From positions 1-25,566 of the forward strand of contig CABQMF010000027.1 in the NCBI GenBank assembly GCA_902465265.1: a stretch of DNA of 25,566 bases, given 5' to 3'. This DNA is from an uncultured Collinsella sp. (GTDB lineage: Bacteria; Actinomycetota; Coriobacteriia; Coriobacteriales; Coriobacteriaceae). A model generated the notes under the pieces. The model was not told where the DNA came from and made no database searches. It was given only the letters and a program-made list of their open reading frames with translations. The position numbers and the translations under genes are program-made. Positions within the stretch are counted from its first letter, which is position 1; every line of letters starts with the position of its first letter. Positions 1-9,172 of this stretch are shown one piece after another.

Positions 1-18
1 CGTAGCGGGTGGTTTAAA

Positions 19-39
19 GCTGGCCGCTGCGCGGCCAGC
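19..39. repeat. Perfect 9-bp hairpin beyond the ftsZ terminator
   Basis: GCTGGCCGC and GCGGCCAGC form a perfect inverted repeat around a 3-nt loop. In the minus orientation it is followed by only three T residues (TTTAAACC), so it is a poor intrinsic terminator. It may be a backup terminator for the ftsZ transcript or belong to whatever lies beyond the left edge. No gene is visible in positions 1-57. Confidence 0.5.
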
Positions 40-57
40 AGACTAAAGTCTTGAAAC

Positions 58-87
58 AAAAAGGGCGCATCCATACGGACGCGCCCC
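58..87 (-). terminator. Rho-independent terminator after ftsZ
   Basis: On the minus strand GGGCGCGTCC, loop GTAT and GGATGCGCCC form a 10-bp stem with one G-T wobble, followed by a run of five or more T residues. It begins about 26 nt after the ftsZ stop codon and probably ends the whole division and cell-wall transcript. Confidence 0.88.
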
Positions 88-112
88 TGTGCAAAACAAT
101 GCGAAGAACGAC

Positions 113-1267
113 TTAGAAGCTGCCGCGCTTGAGGAAGTCGGGAAGCTCAAACTGATCGTTACCAAAGTTGGGAAGCTCGGTACCGCCAACGTTGCGAGTC
201 GGCGCAGCCTGAGCAGGGCTGGCAGCCGAAGCGGTGCGCTGCGGCTCGGCAGAAGCAGCGGCCTTGCTCTGGGACTGCTGGGCAGCGAAGAGCTCGTCCT
301 GACGGTTGACGTTGGAATCGGAGAAGCCCGTGGCGATAACGGTGATGCGCACCTGGTCGCCCAGGGACTCGTCGACAACGGTACCAAAGATGATGTTGGC
401 CTCGGGGTCGACGGCGTTGGCGACAACGTCGGCGGCGTCGCTAATCTCCTGGATGCCCAGGTCCTTGGAGCCGGCGATGGAAAGCAGGACGCGCGTGGCG
501 CCATCGATGGAGCTCTCGAGCAGCGGACTGGAGATAGCCTGCTGGGCAGCGTCGACAGCGCGGGTGTCCCCAGAAGCGGTACCAATACCCATCATGGCGG
601 TACCGGCCTGCTTCATGATGGTCTTAACATCGGCGAAGTCCAGGTTGATGATACCCGGGACGGTGATGAGGTCGGTGATGCCCTGGGTGCCCTGGGAAAG
701 GACGCCATCGGCAATCGCGAACGCCTCGAGCATCGTGGTCTTCTTCTCGGCGATGTCGAGCAGCTTGTCGTTAGGGATAACGATCATGGTGTCGACGCAA
801 TCGGAGAGGGTCTTGATACCCTCCTCGGCGCTCTTCTTGCGCTTGCGACCCTCGAAGGTAAAGGGCTTGGTCACGACGGCGACGGTCAGCGCGCCGACCT
901 CGTTCATCGCGATATCGGCAACGATGGGGGCAGCGCCGGTACCGGTACCGCCGCCCTCGCCGCAGGTGATGAACACCATATCGGCGCCAGCGAGCGCCTC
1001 GGCGATATCGTCGCGGGACTCATCGGCAGCCTTGCGGCCAACCTCGGGGTTGGCGCCGGCGCCCAGGCCGCGGGTAAGGTCGGTGCCGATGTGCACCTTG
1101 ATATCGGCATCAGAGATCGCGAGCGCCTGAGCATCGGTGTTGATGGCAACAAACTCGACGCCGCGGATGCCCTCTTCGATCATTCGATTGACCGCGTTGG
1201 TACCGCCGCCGCCGACGCCGACCACCTTAATGACGGCAAGGTAGTTGTTGATCTCTGTCTCGTGCAT
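113..1267 (-). CDS. ftsZ: Cell division protein FtsZ
   Basis: FtsZ is the tubulin-like GTPase that polymerises at midcell into the Z ring and recruits the divisome. The predicted protein has 384 residues. It shows the N-terminal nucleotide-binding GGGGTN (about 19-24), the tubulin signature GGGTGTG (about 105-111) and the T7-loop NLDFAD (about 208-213). A variable linker rich in Ala, Gln and Ser follows, then a conserved tail ending ELPDFLKRGSF. The chosen ATG at 1267 has GGAGGA about 7 nt upstream; an in-frame ATG at 1297 has no such site and adds ten atypical residues. It is the last gene of the cluster, separated from ftsQ by a 199-nt AT-rich leader, so it may have its own promoter. No ftsA is present, as is usual in this phylum. 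Confidence 0.97.
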   Translation of the reverse strand: MHETEINNYLAVIKVVGVGGGGTNAVNRMIEEGIRGVEFVAINTDAQALAISDADIKVHIGTDLTRGLGAGANPEVGRKAADESRDDIAEALAGADMVFITCGEGGGTGTGAAPIVADIAMNEVGALTVAVVTKPFTFEGRKRKKSAEEGIKTLSDCVDTMIVIPNDKLLDIAEKKTTMLEAFAIADGVLSQGTQGITDLITVPGIINLDFADVKTIMKQAGTAMMGIGTASGDTRAVDAAQQAISSPLLESSIDGATRVLLSIAGSKDLGIQEISDAADVVANAVDPEANIIFGTVVDESLGDQVRITVIATGFSDSNVNRQDELFAAQQSQSKAAASAEPQRTASAASPAQAAPTRNVGGTELPNFGNDQFELPDFLKRGSF

Positions 1268-1466
1268 GTCGGTCCTCCGAACAAAGGTTATAGCCATAGC
1301 ATGGGTTGACCCCTGCGCACATTAACCTTCAGGTTGAAAGTAAATGCAAAGGTAAACCGTATTATGTTTGCACATTATGAACGTATCAGTCAAATAATTG
1401 ACCGTGAAAACCAAACAAACCAGATAAACGGCGTGGTATGGCCCCTCAACAAAGCCATTTAGGATG
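1268..1466 (-). promoter_or_regulatory. AT-rich ftsZ leader with probable promoter and palindromes
   Basis: The 199-nt gap between ftsQ and ftsZ is far more AT-rich than the flanking genes. On the minus strand it has two CATAAT hexamers (1361-1366 and 1374-1379), either of which could be a -10 element, and a TTGACT (1388-1393). That TTGACT is too far (21 bp) from one hexamer and too close to the other for a standard promoter. It lies in a palindrome GTCAA-N4-TTGAC (1389-1402). A second palindrome AACCT-TC-AGGTT sits at 1324-1335. An ftsZ-specific promoter is an inference; no clean -35/-10 pair is seen. Confidence 0.45.
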
Positions 1467-2732
1467 CTAGGCGGTCGGTGCGTTCCTAAACGTGTAGTTG
1501 CCCGGAGAACGCACATTGATATAGGTTACGCCCTCTACCTGCGAAAGGAGCTTGGTCACGATGCGTTCTTTCTTGGCGATATCATCCGAATCGCCCAGCG
1601 ACACCTCGACGCCGTTGTCGAGATTTGCCGTGATAGCCTCAACGGAAGGCGTGGAAATATCCTTCACCTGGTCCAAGAACTCGCTCGAAAAACCGCGTGC
1701 GTAATCCAGGCCGGCCTTGACGGCCTTGGAGCTCACCGCCCGACCCGAAACCGGTGCGACATCGGCCGAGACGTCAGTCAACAGCACGGCGCCGTAGTGC
1801 TTGGCAAGCGCCAGGGCCGCATCGATGCCGGTCAGGGTGTTGGCACCCTCCCCCGATGTAATGACGTTCCCCTGGTCGTCCACCTCGACAGACGTCGACA
1901 GCGGAGCGATCCAGGTGTCATCGTCTCCGATAGCCCAGGCAAGGTCGTCGGAGCTGATATAGGCAATGGCGATAACTTTACGCTCCGTCGGCGTGATGAT
2001 AAGCGTATGGGGAAACTGGCGCTGGACATCCACGCCCGAGACCCACGGGTTTTGCTTGAGGCCCTCGGTGATCTGACCGGGATCCACGTTAAAGAGCGAC
2101 GTGTTCTCGGGAAGATTGATGAGCTGCATGGCGTCGTGCTTGGTCACATGCTCGCTGCCATGAATCTGAATATCGGTGGCGGCGAACAGGCCAGAGTTGA
2201 TGACGACGATGGCAACAATGGCAAGTACGGTCACGGCTGCCAGGATGCCGCCCGCGATCTTGCCCTTACCCTTAATGGCAGAAGCGGCGTCGGTCGTCTT
2301 GTTTGCCATGGCACCCAGTGATGACAGAGGATTGATGCCTTTTTTTGCCGAAGACGCCTTGGCGGCGGGTACCGATGTCAGTGAACGCGGCTTAGCGCCA
2401 GCCAACGTACGGCCGGCATGCGGCGCACGAGTTCCCAGCGAAGGCTTGGGCGTCGCCATGGGTCGGGAGGTCTTGGTGCCCATCGCCGGTTTGGGCGTCA
2501 CCGAAGGACGCGGAGCCGGACGGCTCGTCTTTTTAGAAGTGGGGCGTCCTCCCAGCTGCGAGCCGACGACCGGGCGCTTGGCAGGACGAACGGGCCCAAC
2601 AGACTTGGAGGGCATGGCGGGCTTATGTTGAGGCTGGGCAGGTGCGCCGGAACGCCCTCCGGCGCGGCGGAAGGTTGGTTTCGATGCTCTAGAAGCCGAG
2701 GAATTTAACTTCCGGTCTGAGCTCGATGCCAT
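1467..2732 (-). CDS. ftsQ: Cell division protein FtsQ/DivIB with long basic cytoplasmic tail
   Basis: FtsQ is a bitopic divisome protein that links FtsL and its partners to septal synthesis. The 421-residue product has three parts. First comes a cytoplasmic tail of about 155 residues, rich in Lys, Arg, Pro, Ser and Ala. Then there is one membrane helix (about 160-181). Outside follows a POTRA domain (about 184-255, from FAATDIQIHGSEHV to the PTERKVIA region) and a beta-type FtsQ domain to the C-terminus. Family members often have short tails, so this N-terminus is long. The ATG at 2732 has GGGAGG about 5 nt upstream. The gene overlaps the end of murB by 44 nt, which suggests translational coupling. 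The weakly conserved sequence is typical of FtsQ, and the order murC-murB-ftsQ-ftsZ supports the call. Confidence 0.9.
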   Translation of the reverse strand: MASSSDRKLNSSASRASKPTFRRAGGRSGAPAQPQHKPAMPSKSVGPVRPAKRPVVGSQLGGRPTSKKTSRPAPRPSVTPKPAMGTKTSRPMATPKPSLGTRAPHAGRTLAGAKPRSLTSVPAAKASSAKKGINPLSSLGAMANKTTDAASAIKGKGKIAGGILAAVTVLAIVAIVVINSGLFAATDIQIHGSEHVTKHDAMQLINLPENTSLFNVDPGQITEGLKQNPWVSGVDVQRQFPHTLIITPTERKVIAIAYISSDDLAWAIGDDDTWIAPLSTSVEVDDQGNVITSGEGANTLTGIDAALALAKHYGAVLLTDVSADVAPVSGRAVSSKAVKAGLDYARGFSSEFLDQVKDISTPSVEAITANLDNGVEVSLGDSDDIAKKERIVTKLLSQVEGVTYINVRSPGNYTFRNAPTA

Positions 2733-3600
2733 ACGCCTCCCTCACCTTTCCGTGCACATGCCTGATAACCGCGGCCACGTCATCGGCCGAGGCGGTTCCG
2801 TTATTAACGATAAAATTAGCGTGTACGGGCGAAACTTCCGCACCGCCAACCGAAAAACCCTTTAATCCACAATCCTCAATCAACTTGCCCACGCTTGCGT
2901 CGGGCGGGTTGCGAAAGACCGATCCGCAGGATGCACGGCCCATGGGCTGCGTGCGCTTGCGGCGCGTCAGGTACCGCTCCATACGCTCGCGAATGTCTGC
3001 CTTGGGCGCGGGCTTGAGTTTAAGCACGCACTCGAGAATGATCTCGTTACGCGGCAAGCTGCACTCGCGATACCCCCAAGCGATCTCGGACCCTGCATAG
3101 TGCTTAATACCGGACGCCGGATCAAACGTGACCACGTCCTCGATAAGGGAGCCGATCCACTCGGTCCGCGTACCTGCGTTCATGGACACTGCGCCGCCGA
3201 CCGAACCGGGAATACCGACCGCGAACTCAAGGCCCGAAAGCCCGCGCGACAAAGCGTCGTTGACCAAACGCGCGAACATCACGCCCGCACCAACGGTCAG
3301 CGTGCAGCCGTCCTCGGCAACAACCGTGCGCTGAAACTCACGTCCCAGCGAAATAACGGCGCCGCGATAACCGGCATCGGCAACCAACAGGTTGGACCCC
3401 TTGCCGATAATCACCCACGGCACCTGCTCGCGGTCAAGCACCGCCACGGCACGACGCAGGGCATGGTAGCTATGGCACGTCACAAAGAGGTCGGCCTTGC
3501 CGCCGATACGATAGCTTGTATGGCGTGCAAGACGTTCGTCCTCGACCACGTCCGTGTCGATCATGCCCGAAAGCGCCATGACGGCGTTAAACAGACCCAT
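2689..3600 (-). CDS. murB: UDP-N-acetylenolpyruvoylglucosamine reductase MurB
   Basis: MurB is the cytoplasmic FAD enzyme that uses NADPH to reduce UDP-GlcNAc-enolpyruvate to UDP-N-acetylmuramate, the second committed step of peptidoglycan precursor synthesis. The 303-residue protein has the FAD-domain motifs SYRIGG (about 29-34) and GKGSNLLV (about 67-73), then GIPGSVGGAVSMNAG. The catalytic set is visible: Arg in WGYREC (about 178), the proton-donor Ser in GSVFRNP (about 227) and Glu in LRPEVKF (about 297). Length and motifs fit the shorter type II MurB. It starts 5 nt after murC with no obvious Shine-Dalgarno sequence, so it may be reinitiated by ribosomes finishing murC. Alternative ATGs at 3579 and 3564 also lack good sites, so the exact start is uncertain. 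Confidence 0.95.
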   Translation of the reverse strand: MGLFNAVMALSGMIDTDVVEDERLARHTSYRIGGKADLFVTCHSYHALRRAVAVLDREQVPWVIIGKGSNLLVADAGYRGAVISLGREFQRTVVAEDGCTLTVGAGVMFARLVNDALSRGLSGLEFAVGIPGSVGGAVSMNAGTRTEWIGSLIEDVVTFDPASGIKHYAGSEIAWGYRECSLPRNEIILECVLKLKPAPKADIRERMERYLTRRKRTQPMGRASCGSVFRNPPDASVGKLIEDCGLKGFSVGGAEVSPVHANFIVNNGTASADDVAAVIRHVHGKVREAYGIELRPEVKFLGF

Positions 3601-3605
3601 AGGGT

Positions 3606-5024
3606 TTAAGCGTCTTTCTTGGCAGTCAGATACTCGATGAACTCGGGGCCGACGGTCGTAACGTCACCGGCACCCATGGTGAGCAGCAGGTCGCCCTCGC
3701 CCACGAGCTTCTCAAGTTCCTGGTTGAGCTCAAGACGGCTGGAGCAGTACACGACCTCCTTGCCGGGGTGCTTGGCGCGAACGGTATCTGCGAGCATCTT
3801 GGAGGTAACGCCCGGAATCGGCATCTCGCCGGCGGAGAAAACATCGATCAGCAGCAGCTTGTCGGCGTTGGCAAAGGCATCGGCAAAGTCATCGCACAGA
3901 GCCTGCAGGCGCGAATAGCGGTGCGGCTGGAACACGACGTCGACATGCCTGTAGCCCAGCGAAGAGGCAGCAGCGAGCGTCGCCTTAATCTCGGTGGGAT
4001 GATGGCCGTAATCGTCAACCACCGTGATGCCGTCGATATCGCCCACGTGGGTAAAGCGACGGCGGACGCCCTCAAAACTCGAAAGTGCCTTAGCGGCGGC
4101 GTCGATATCAAGGCCTAGGACATGGGCGACGGTCAAGACGGCCGTGGCGTTGAGCATGTTGTGACGACCGGGGTTGCTCTTAATCTCGACAGCGTGCTCG
4201 GTGCCGTCCTCAAAGCGAACGATAAAGTCGCTCTGGATGCCCTTGACATCCGGATGTACGCAGACGATGTCGTTGTTCTCGGCAAAGCCATAGGAAAGCA
4301 CATGACGGCCCGTCGACTTGGCGAGCTCGACCAGGTGTGGATCCTCGCCGCAAACGATGACGGTGCCTTCCTCGCCCACCAGCCCCATAAACTTGGCAAA
4401 GGTGGCCTCGATCTCCTCGATGCCCGAGTAATGATCGAGATGGTCGGCCTCGACGTTGGTCACGATGACCACGTTGGGGTTTAGGAACAGGAACGAGCTG
4501 TCGGACTCGTCGGCCTCGGCGACAAAATAGTCGCCCGAGCCGTTCTTGCCGTTGGTGTCGTAGCCCTCGACAATGCCGCCGATCAAAAAGCTGGGGTCCA
4601 GACCCATGCGATCGAGCATCGTGGCGCACATCGAAGAGGTCGTGGTCTTGCCGTGCGTGCCGGCGACGGCGACGGTGGTGTAGCCATGGCCCAGAGCCGA
4701 GAGCATCTTGGCGCGAGGCCACACGGGAATACCGAGCTCACGGGCACGCACGAGCTCGGGGTTGGACTCGGGAATAGCGGTGGAGACAACAACCACGTCG
4801 GGCTTGACCTCGTCGATCGTCGCAGCCTCGTGGCCCACGTGGACCTTCACGCCGGCGCGGGTAAGCTGACGAATATAGCGCGACGTCTTAAGGTCGGAGC
4901 CGGTAACGGTATAACCGCGCTCGTGCAGGACGAGGGCGATGCCGCTCATGCCGGCGCCGCCGATACCGATAAAGTGGGCGCTCTTGAACTCGGGCGCGGA
5001 GGTTGCAGTCTGGGAATCAGCCAT
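3606..5024 (-). CDS. murC: UDP-N-acetylmuramate--L-alanine ligase MurC
   Basis: MurC is the first Mur ligase. It uses ATP in the cytoplasm to add L-alanine to UDP-N-acetylmuramate. The 472-residue protein has the N-terminal UDP-binding motif IGIGGAGMSG (about 19-28), the ATP P-loop GTHGKTTT (about 122-129), the central EADESDSSF and NVEADHLDHY motifs, and the C-terminal domain signature DDYGHHPTE. The ATG at 5024 (MADSQ) has AAGGAG about 11 nt upstream; the longer reading frame would begin at a GTG at 5051 without a ribosome site. A 97-nt gap separates it from murG, and murB follows 5 nt later. Confidence 0.96.
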   Translation of the reverse strand: MADSQTATSAPEFKSAHFIGIGGAGMSGIALVLHERGYTVTGSDLKTSRYIRQLTRAGVKVHVGHEAATIDEVKPDVVVVSTAIPESNPELVRARELGIPVWPRAKMLSALGHGYTTVAVAGTHGKTTTSSMCATMLDRMGLDPSFLIGGIVEGYDTNGKNGSGDYFVAEADESDSSFLFLNPNVVIVTNVEADHLDHYSGIEEIEATFAKFMGLVGEEGTVIVCGEDPHLVELAKSTGRHVLSYGFAENNDIVCVHPDVKGIQSDFIVRFEDGTEHAVEIKSNPGRHNMLNATAVLTVAHVLGLDIDAAAKALSSFEGVRRRFTHVGDIDGITVVDDYGHHPTEIKATLAAASSLGYRHVDVVFQPHRYSRLQALCDDFADAFANADKLLLIDVFSAGEMPIPGVTSKMLADTVRAKHPGKEVVYCSSRLELNQELEKLVGEGDLLLTMGAGDVTTVGPEFIEYLTAKKDA

Positions 5025-5121
5025 GTGCTCATGTACTCCTTGCGTAAACACTGCCTGTAACCCGTTAACTGTACCGCACCTACCGCATCCGCGCGAGGGC
5101 GACCGGCGATATCCCGTCTAA

Positions 5122-6237
5122 CTAACGCAATCCCTCTACCGCGTCGGCCAAAAGTGCAGCGGCACGGTCCTGGGCCAAGCCGCGCGTCGCCTGACGCATA
5201 GCATCACGTGCCGCAGCGTCATCGATCAGGTGCAGCAGCTCGTCGGCAAAGGCAGGGGCATCGATATCGGCATCGGCGCAAAGCACGCCGGCACCGGCAT
5301 CGACCAGGTAACTGGCATTCGTGGTCTGGTGGTCGGCCGTCGCGTGCGGATACGGCACGAGTACCGAGGGCACGGCAAGCGCGGCGATCTCGGCCACGCT
5401 CGAGGCACCGGAACGCGAGAGCACCAGATCGGCCGCAGCCAGCATATCGCCCATGTTGTCGATGTAGGGCTGGACACGATAGCGCTTCGCCTCCTCGGGC
5501 GTCAGCGCCAAAGCGCGCTCGGTCTCCTCAAAGCCGTCGGCACCCGTCGAATGCAAAACATAGAGATTCTCACGCGAAAGCAGCTCGTTTTTGAGCGAAG
5601 CCACGCGCTCATTAAGATGCTGGGCACCGAGTGAACCACCAAAGACGAGCAGAAGCGTAGCGTCCTCGGGCACCCCGAGCGTCTTGCGACCGCGGGCGCG
5701 ATCGCCCTCGATCACCGAACGACGCACGGGATTGCCCGTCATGAGCACATGGTCGGGGTCGCCCTCGCGCTCAAAGACCGCACGGGCCGCAGGTACCGAA
5801 ATGCACACGCGGGCGGCATGTAAGTTCATCATCTTATTGGCCAGACCCGGAACAGAGTTCTGCTCGTGCAGCAGATACGGAACGCCGGCGCCCTTGCACC
5901 AACCCAGCAGAGGGACCTCAACGTAAGCACCAAAGCCGATAGCGGCATCGGGCTTACCGACCTTTGAGAAGTGACGGGCAAGCGCGCGCTTCGCCTTGTT
6001 GACGCGCCACAGCGAGGTCAGCGCCGTCCAGGGACGGGAGCGATCGAAGCCCGTGACCGTGATGGGCACAAAATCGAATCCGGCCTCGGGAACCAGACGG
6101 CCCTCGAGCTTGCGCGATTGGCCCACGAACACAACGTGATGACCGCGGTCACGCAGCTCCTCGGCCAAGGCGAGCGCGGGGTTGATATGTCCTGCCGTGC
6201 CGCCAGCTGCAATAGCAACGGTCATCTTATCGGTCAT
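5122..6237 (-). CDS. murG: Undecaprenyl-PP-MurNAc-pentapeptide GlcNAc transferase MurG
   Basis: MurG is the peripheral membrane GT-B glycosyltransferase that adds GlcNAc to lipid I to make lipid II on the inner face of the membrane. The 371-residue protein has the N-terminal glycine loop GGTAGH (about 12-17), the HEQNSVPG motif of the N-domain, and in the C-domain FGGSLGAQ and the donor-binding stretch SRSGASSVAEIAAL with PYPHATADHQ. The ATG at 6237 is preceded by GAAGGGAT and overlaps the end of ftsW by 11 nt; the in-frame ATG at 6270 would run deeper into ftsW without a good site. The ftsW-murG overlap points to tightly coupled expression of lipid II synthesis and use. Confidence 0.96.
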   Translation of the reverse strand: MTDKMTVAIAAGGTAGHINPALALAEELRDRGHHVVFVGQSRKLEGRLVPEAGFDFVPITVTGFDRSRPWTALTSLWRVNKAKRALARHFSKVGKPDAAIGFGAYVEVPLLGWCKGAGVPYLLHEQNSVPGLANKMMNLHAARVCISVPAARAVFEREGDPDHVLMTGNPVRRSVIEGDRARGRKTLGVPEDATLLLVFGGSLGAQHLNERVASLKNELLSRENLYVLHSTGADGFEETERALALTPEEAKRYRVQPYIDNMGDMLAAADLVLSRSGASSVAEIAALAVPSVLVPYPHATADHQTTNASYLVDAGAGVLCADADIDAPAFADELLHLIDDAAARDAMRQATRGLAQDRAAALLADAVEGLR

Positions 6238-7747
6238 GGTAATCCCTTCGTACACGCGGCCCCTGGTCATCGGTGCGCAAACGCGCCGACGGGTCCGAAT
6301 TCAAATCGATTCGATTATATCCGCCGCCCGCATTGCGAGGAGTGGGGCGCTGCGGACGACCTTGCGGCGTCGTTCGCTGACGCGGACGGGCTGCCGACTC
6401 GGTCGCAGAGCCATCCAGGACGGTAAAGCCGTTACGCGAAGATCGCTCACCGCGCACGTGGGGCACGCCGGCGGTACTCTCATCCATAACGGCAAAGCTC
6501 TCGCGGCGACGGTCGTATTCATCGCGACGGGCGCTCTCATACGAAACGCGCAGGATCAGACCGGCGAGCATAAGCGACACAATAATCGACGAGCCGCCGT
6601 AGCTAATAAACGGCAGCGGCTTGCCCGTCATGGGAAACACATTGAGAATGCCCAGCGCGTTGATCAAAAACTGCACCGCAAGGATGACCGCGGAACCCGA
6701 TGCCATAAGTGCTCCGCGACGGTCGGTCGCCTGCTCGGCAATACGAAACGCCGAGTAGATCAGCATCGCGAACACCAAGAAGAACAGCACGGTTCCGATA
6801 AAGCCAACTTCCTCGCCGATAATAGCCAAGATGTAGTCGTTATGCGCCTCGGGCAAATACGAGTACTTCATGGTGGAGTTACCGATACCGCGACCGAACA
6901 GGCCGCCCGAGGCAAACGCCATAATGGCAAGCGTGGCCTGATAGCCATCACCATATTCGTCTGCCCAAGGATTCCAAGCAACCTCGACACGCGTCATACG
7001 ATACGGCTCGGCGATAAGGGCGATCGCAATGACGGCGATGCCGGCAACGACCGTCCAAACGATATATTTGGGGTCCAATCCCGCAAACAACGCCATGCAC
7101 ATGAGGGTCAACAAGATGATCAGAACGGTGCCAAAATCGGGCTGAACAAAAATCAGAAAGAGCGAAATGCCCAGGTAGACGCCCATCTTGCGAAGAAACT
7201 CGTTGATGTTGCCGCCGGGCGAAAAGATGCGGTCGAGCATGATGGCCGAATACGCGATGGCGAACGGCTTTAAAAACTCAGACGGCTGGAACTGAATACC
7301 GGCGATGTTGAGCCAACGCGTGGCGCCACGACTGCCGCTACCCATAAAGAACACCAGAACCAGTAGCCCCATCATGCCCATGAGGAAGATCCTGAGCACG
7401 TCTTCCCCAAACCAACTGTCCGGCAAGACGCGCACGATGGCAACCATGGCCAGCACGCCAACTCCGGCAAACGCGGCCTGTCGAAACAGGAAAAACGTCG
7501 CCGTACCATTCTCGTGCAGTGCCTCGACCGAAGATGCCGAGTACACCATTAGCAAGCCAAAGCAAACCAAGCTAAACAGGCAAGCCATAAATATCAAACG
7601 GGGGCGCATGATGCGGGCGGGGACGCCGGCAATATAGCGCTCACCGAACGTCTGCCCGCCGCGTCCGGAACGCGGCGTGCTACGCAGCGAGGAAGCACGG
7701 TCCGAGTCGGGCCTCCTCATATCACTTCGGGGGCTCTCCTCTCTCAC
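6227..7747 (-). CDS. ftsW: Septal peptidoglycan glycosyltransferase FtsW
   Basis: FtsW is the SEDS-family membrane enzyme that polymerises lipid II into septal glycan together with FtsI. The protein (about 506 residues) has a basic N-terminal stretch, roughly ten membrane helices beginning at RPRLIFMACLFSL, and the conserved SEDS motifs FQPSEFLKP, EEVGFIG and GKPLPFISYGGSS. A long Arg-rich hydrophilic C-terminal tail of about 95 residues follows the last helix. The family also contains RodA, but the place between murD and murG argues for FtsW. The start is uncertain: GTG at 7747 has AGGGG 6 nt upstream and is preferred. TTG at 7753 and ATG at 7720 (with GAGGAG about 15 nt upstream) are alternatives. 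Confidence 0.93.
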   Translation of the reverse strand: MREESPRSDMRRPDSDRASSLRSTPRSGRGGQTFGERYIAGVPARIMRPRLIFMACLFSLVCFGLLMVYSASSVEALHENGTATFFLFRQAAFAGVGVLAMVAIVRVLPDSWFGEDVLRIFLMGMMGLLVLVFFMGSGSRGATRWLNIAGIQFQPSEFLKPFAIAYSAIMLDRIFSPGGNINEFLRKMGVYLGISLFLIFVQPDFGTVLIILLTLMCMALFAGLDPKYIVWTVVAGIAVIAIALIAEPYRMTRVEVAWNPWADEYGDGYQATLAIMAFASGGLFGRGIGNSTMKYSYLPEAHNDYILAIIGEEVGFIGTVLFFLVFAMLIYSAFRIAEQATDRRGALMASGSAVILAVQFLINALGILNVFPMTGKPLPFISYGGSSIIVSLMLAGLILRVSYESARRDEYDRRRESFAVMDESTAGVPHVRGERSSRNGFTVLDGSATESAARPRQRTTPQGRPQRPTPRNAGGGYNRIDLNSDPSARLRTDDQGPRVRRDYHDR

Positions 7748-7756
7748 CGGCAACCC

Positions 7757-9163
7757 CTATTCCGTTTGCGATTTCGCTGCCGCGGCAAGCTGGGCCACGT
7801 AGTCCTTAAACACGCGGCCGCGCTCCTCGTAGCCCGAGAACTCGTCGAACGAAGAACAAGCGGGCGAAAGCAGGATCACGTCGCCGCGGCTCGAGAGCGA
7901 GCGGGCAACGTCAACGGCATCGCGCAGATCATCGGCCTGTGCGATATCCACGTCACCATCGACATCGGCCTCGTCCATAGCGGCGGTAAAGCGCTCGCGC
8001 GCATCGCCAAAGCAAACGACCGAGCGCACGTTGTCCATAACGACGCGGGCAAAGTCCGCAAGCGGGGTACCCTTATCGTGGCCGCCGAGCAGCAAGATCA
8101 CGTCGTCATCGGGAAAAGCCGTCAGAGCCTTTTCGACCGCATCGGTGTTCGTTGCCTTGGAATCGTTGACGTAGCGCACGCCATCGATCTCGCCACAGGG
8201 CTCAACGCGGTGCTCCAGCGGCTGAAACGATGCCAAACCGCGGCAAATGCCCTCGGGATCGGCACCGACGGCCAGAGCAGCCGTGGCGGCACATAGGGCA
8301 TTGATGACATTGTGATGGCCCGAGATCTTGAGCTCAGACGTGGCGACAAGCTGAGTCTCAACGCCCTTCAGGCGAACGACCATCTTGCCGTCGCGCACAA
8401 AGGCGGCGTCTGCACCCTCGGGCTCGTCAAAAGCGACCTTGCAGATACGGCGACCCGGTGTGTAGATGTACTCATCGAACTCATGGATGCCGGAATCCTC
8501 GACGTCGATAACCACGAGGTCGTCGTCGACCATATTCTCAAACAACTTGATCTTGGCGAGCGCATAGTTCTTGTGGCTCTTGTGCCAGCCCAGGTGGTCG
8601 GGCGTGATGTTGAGCAGTACCGCCACGCGAGGATGAAGCTCGGCGGTCGTAGCAATCTGATAACTCGACAGCTCGGCCACAAACCACTCATTGTGTGCGC
8701 GGCCGTCGATCTCGTTCACCGATGGCTCACCGATATTGCCGACGGCCACGCTGGCTTCACCGGCGGCCTTGAGCAGATAATCGGTCAGCGACGTGGTAGT
8801 TGTCTTGCCGTTGGTGCCCGTGATGGCGATCCAATTTTGGGGAGACAGGCGATAGGCAAACTCGGGCTCGCCCATAATCTGAGCGGCATGCTCACGTCCA
8901 GCCTTAAAGAAGGCCGAGAACTCCGAGATACCCGGGCATGTCACGCACACGTCATAGGCACCCTCGACCTGCTCGGTGCCGTAGACAAACGACGCGCCCT
9001 GCGCCTCGAGCGCACGTGTGGCGTCATTGGGCTCGGAGGTACCGCCGCCATACACAGTCGTGGCGCTCACGCGCTCGGGGTGAGCCAACGCCCAACGGGC
9101 GACATCGAGACCGGATTTACCCTGCCCCAAAACAAGCAGGCTAAAGACATCAGCAAGAGGCAT
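7757..9163 (-). CDS. murD: UDP-N-acetylmuramoyl-L-alanine--D-glutamate ligase MurD
   Basis: MurD adds D-glutamate to UDP-MurNAc-L-alanine using ATP. The 468-residue protein has an N-terminal Rossmann-like domain (LLVLGQGKSGLDVARW), the ATP loop GTNGKTTTT (about 116-124), the central NITPDHLGWH motif, the HNVINALCA hinge, and the C-terminal FQPLEHRVE, NDSKATNTD and LLLGGHDKG motifs that distinguish MurD from the other ligases. Its ATG lies 9 nt after the mraY stop, and no strong Shine-Dalgarno sequence is visible, so coupling to mraY is likely. ftsW follows after about 9 nt. Confidence 0.96.
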   Translation of the reverse strand: MPLADVFSLLVLGQGKSGLDVARWALAHPERVSATTVYGGGTSEPNDATRALEAQGASFVYGTEQVEGAYDVCVTCPGISEFSAFFKAGREHAAQIMGEPEFAYRLSPQNWIAITGTNGKTTTTSLTDYLLKAAGEASVAVGNIGEPSVNEIDGRAHNEWFVAELSSYQIATTAELHPRVAVLLNITPDHLGWHKSHKNYALAKIKLFENMVDDDLVVIDVEDSGIHEFDEYIYTPGRRICKVAFDEPEGADAAFVRDGKMVVRLKGVETQLVATSELKISGHHNVINALCAATAALAVGADPEGICRGLASFQPLEHRVEPCGEIDGVRYVNDSKATNTDAVEKALTAFPDDDVILLLGGHDKGTPLADFARVVMDNVRSVVCFGDARERFTAAMDEADVDGDVDIAQADDLRDAVDVARSLSSRGDVILLSPACSSFDEFSGYEERGRVFKDYVAQLAAAAKSQTE

Positions 9164-9172
9164 GAAAGACCA

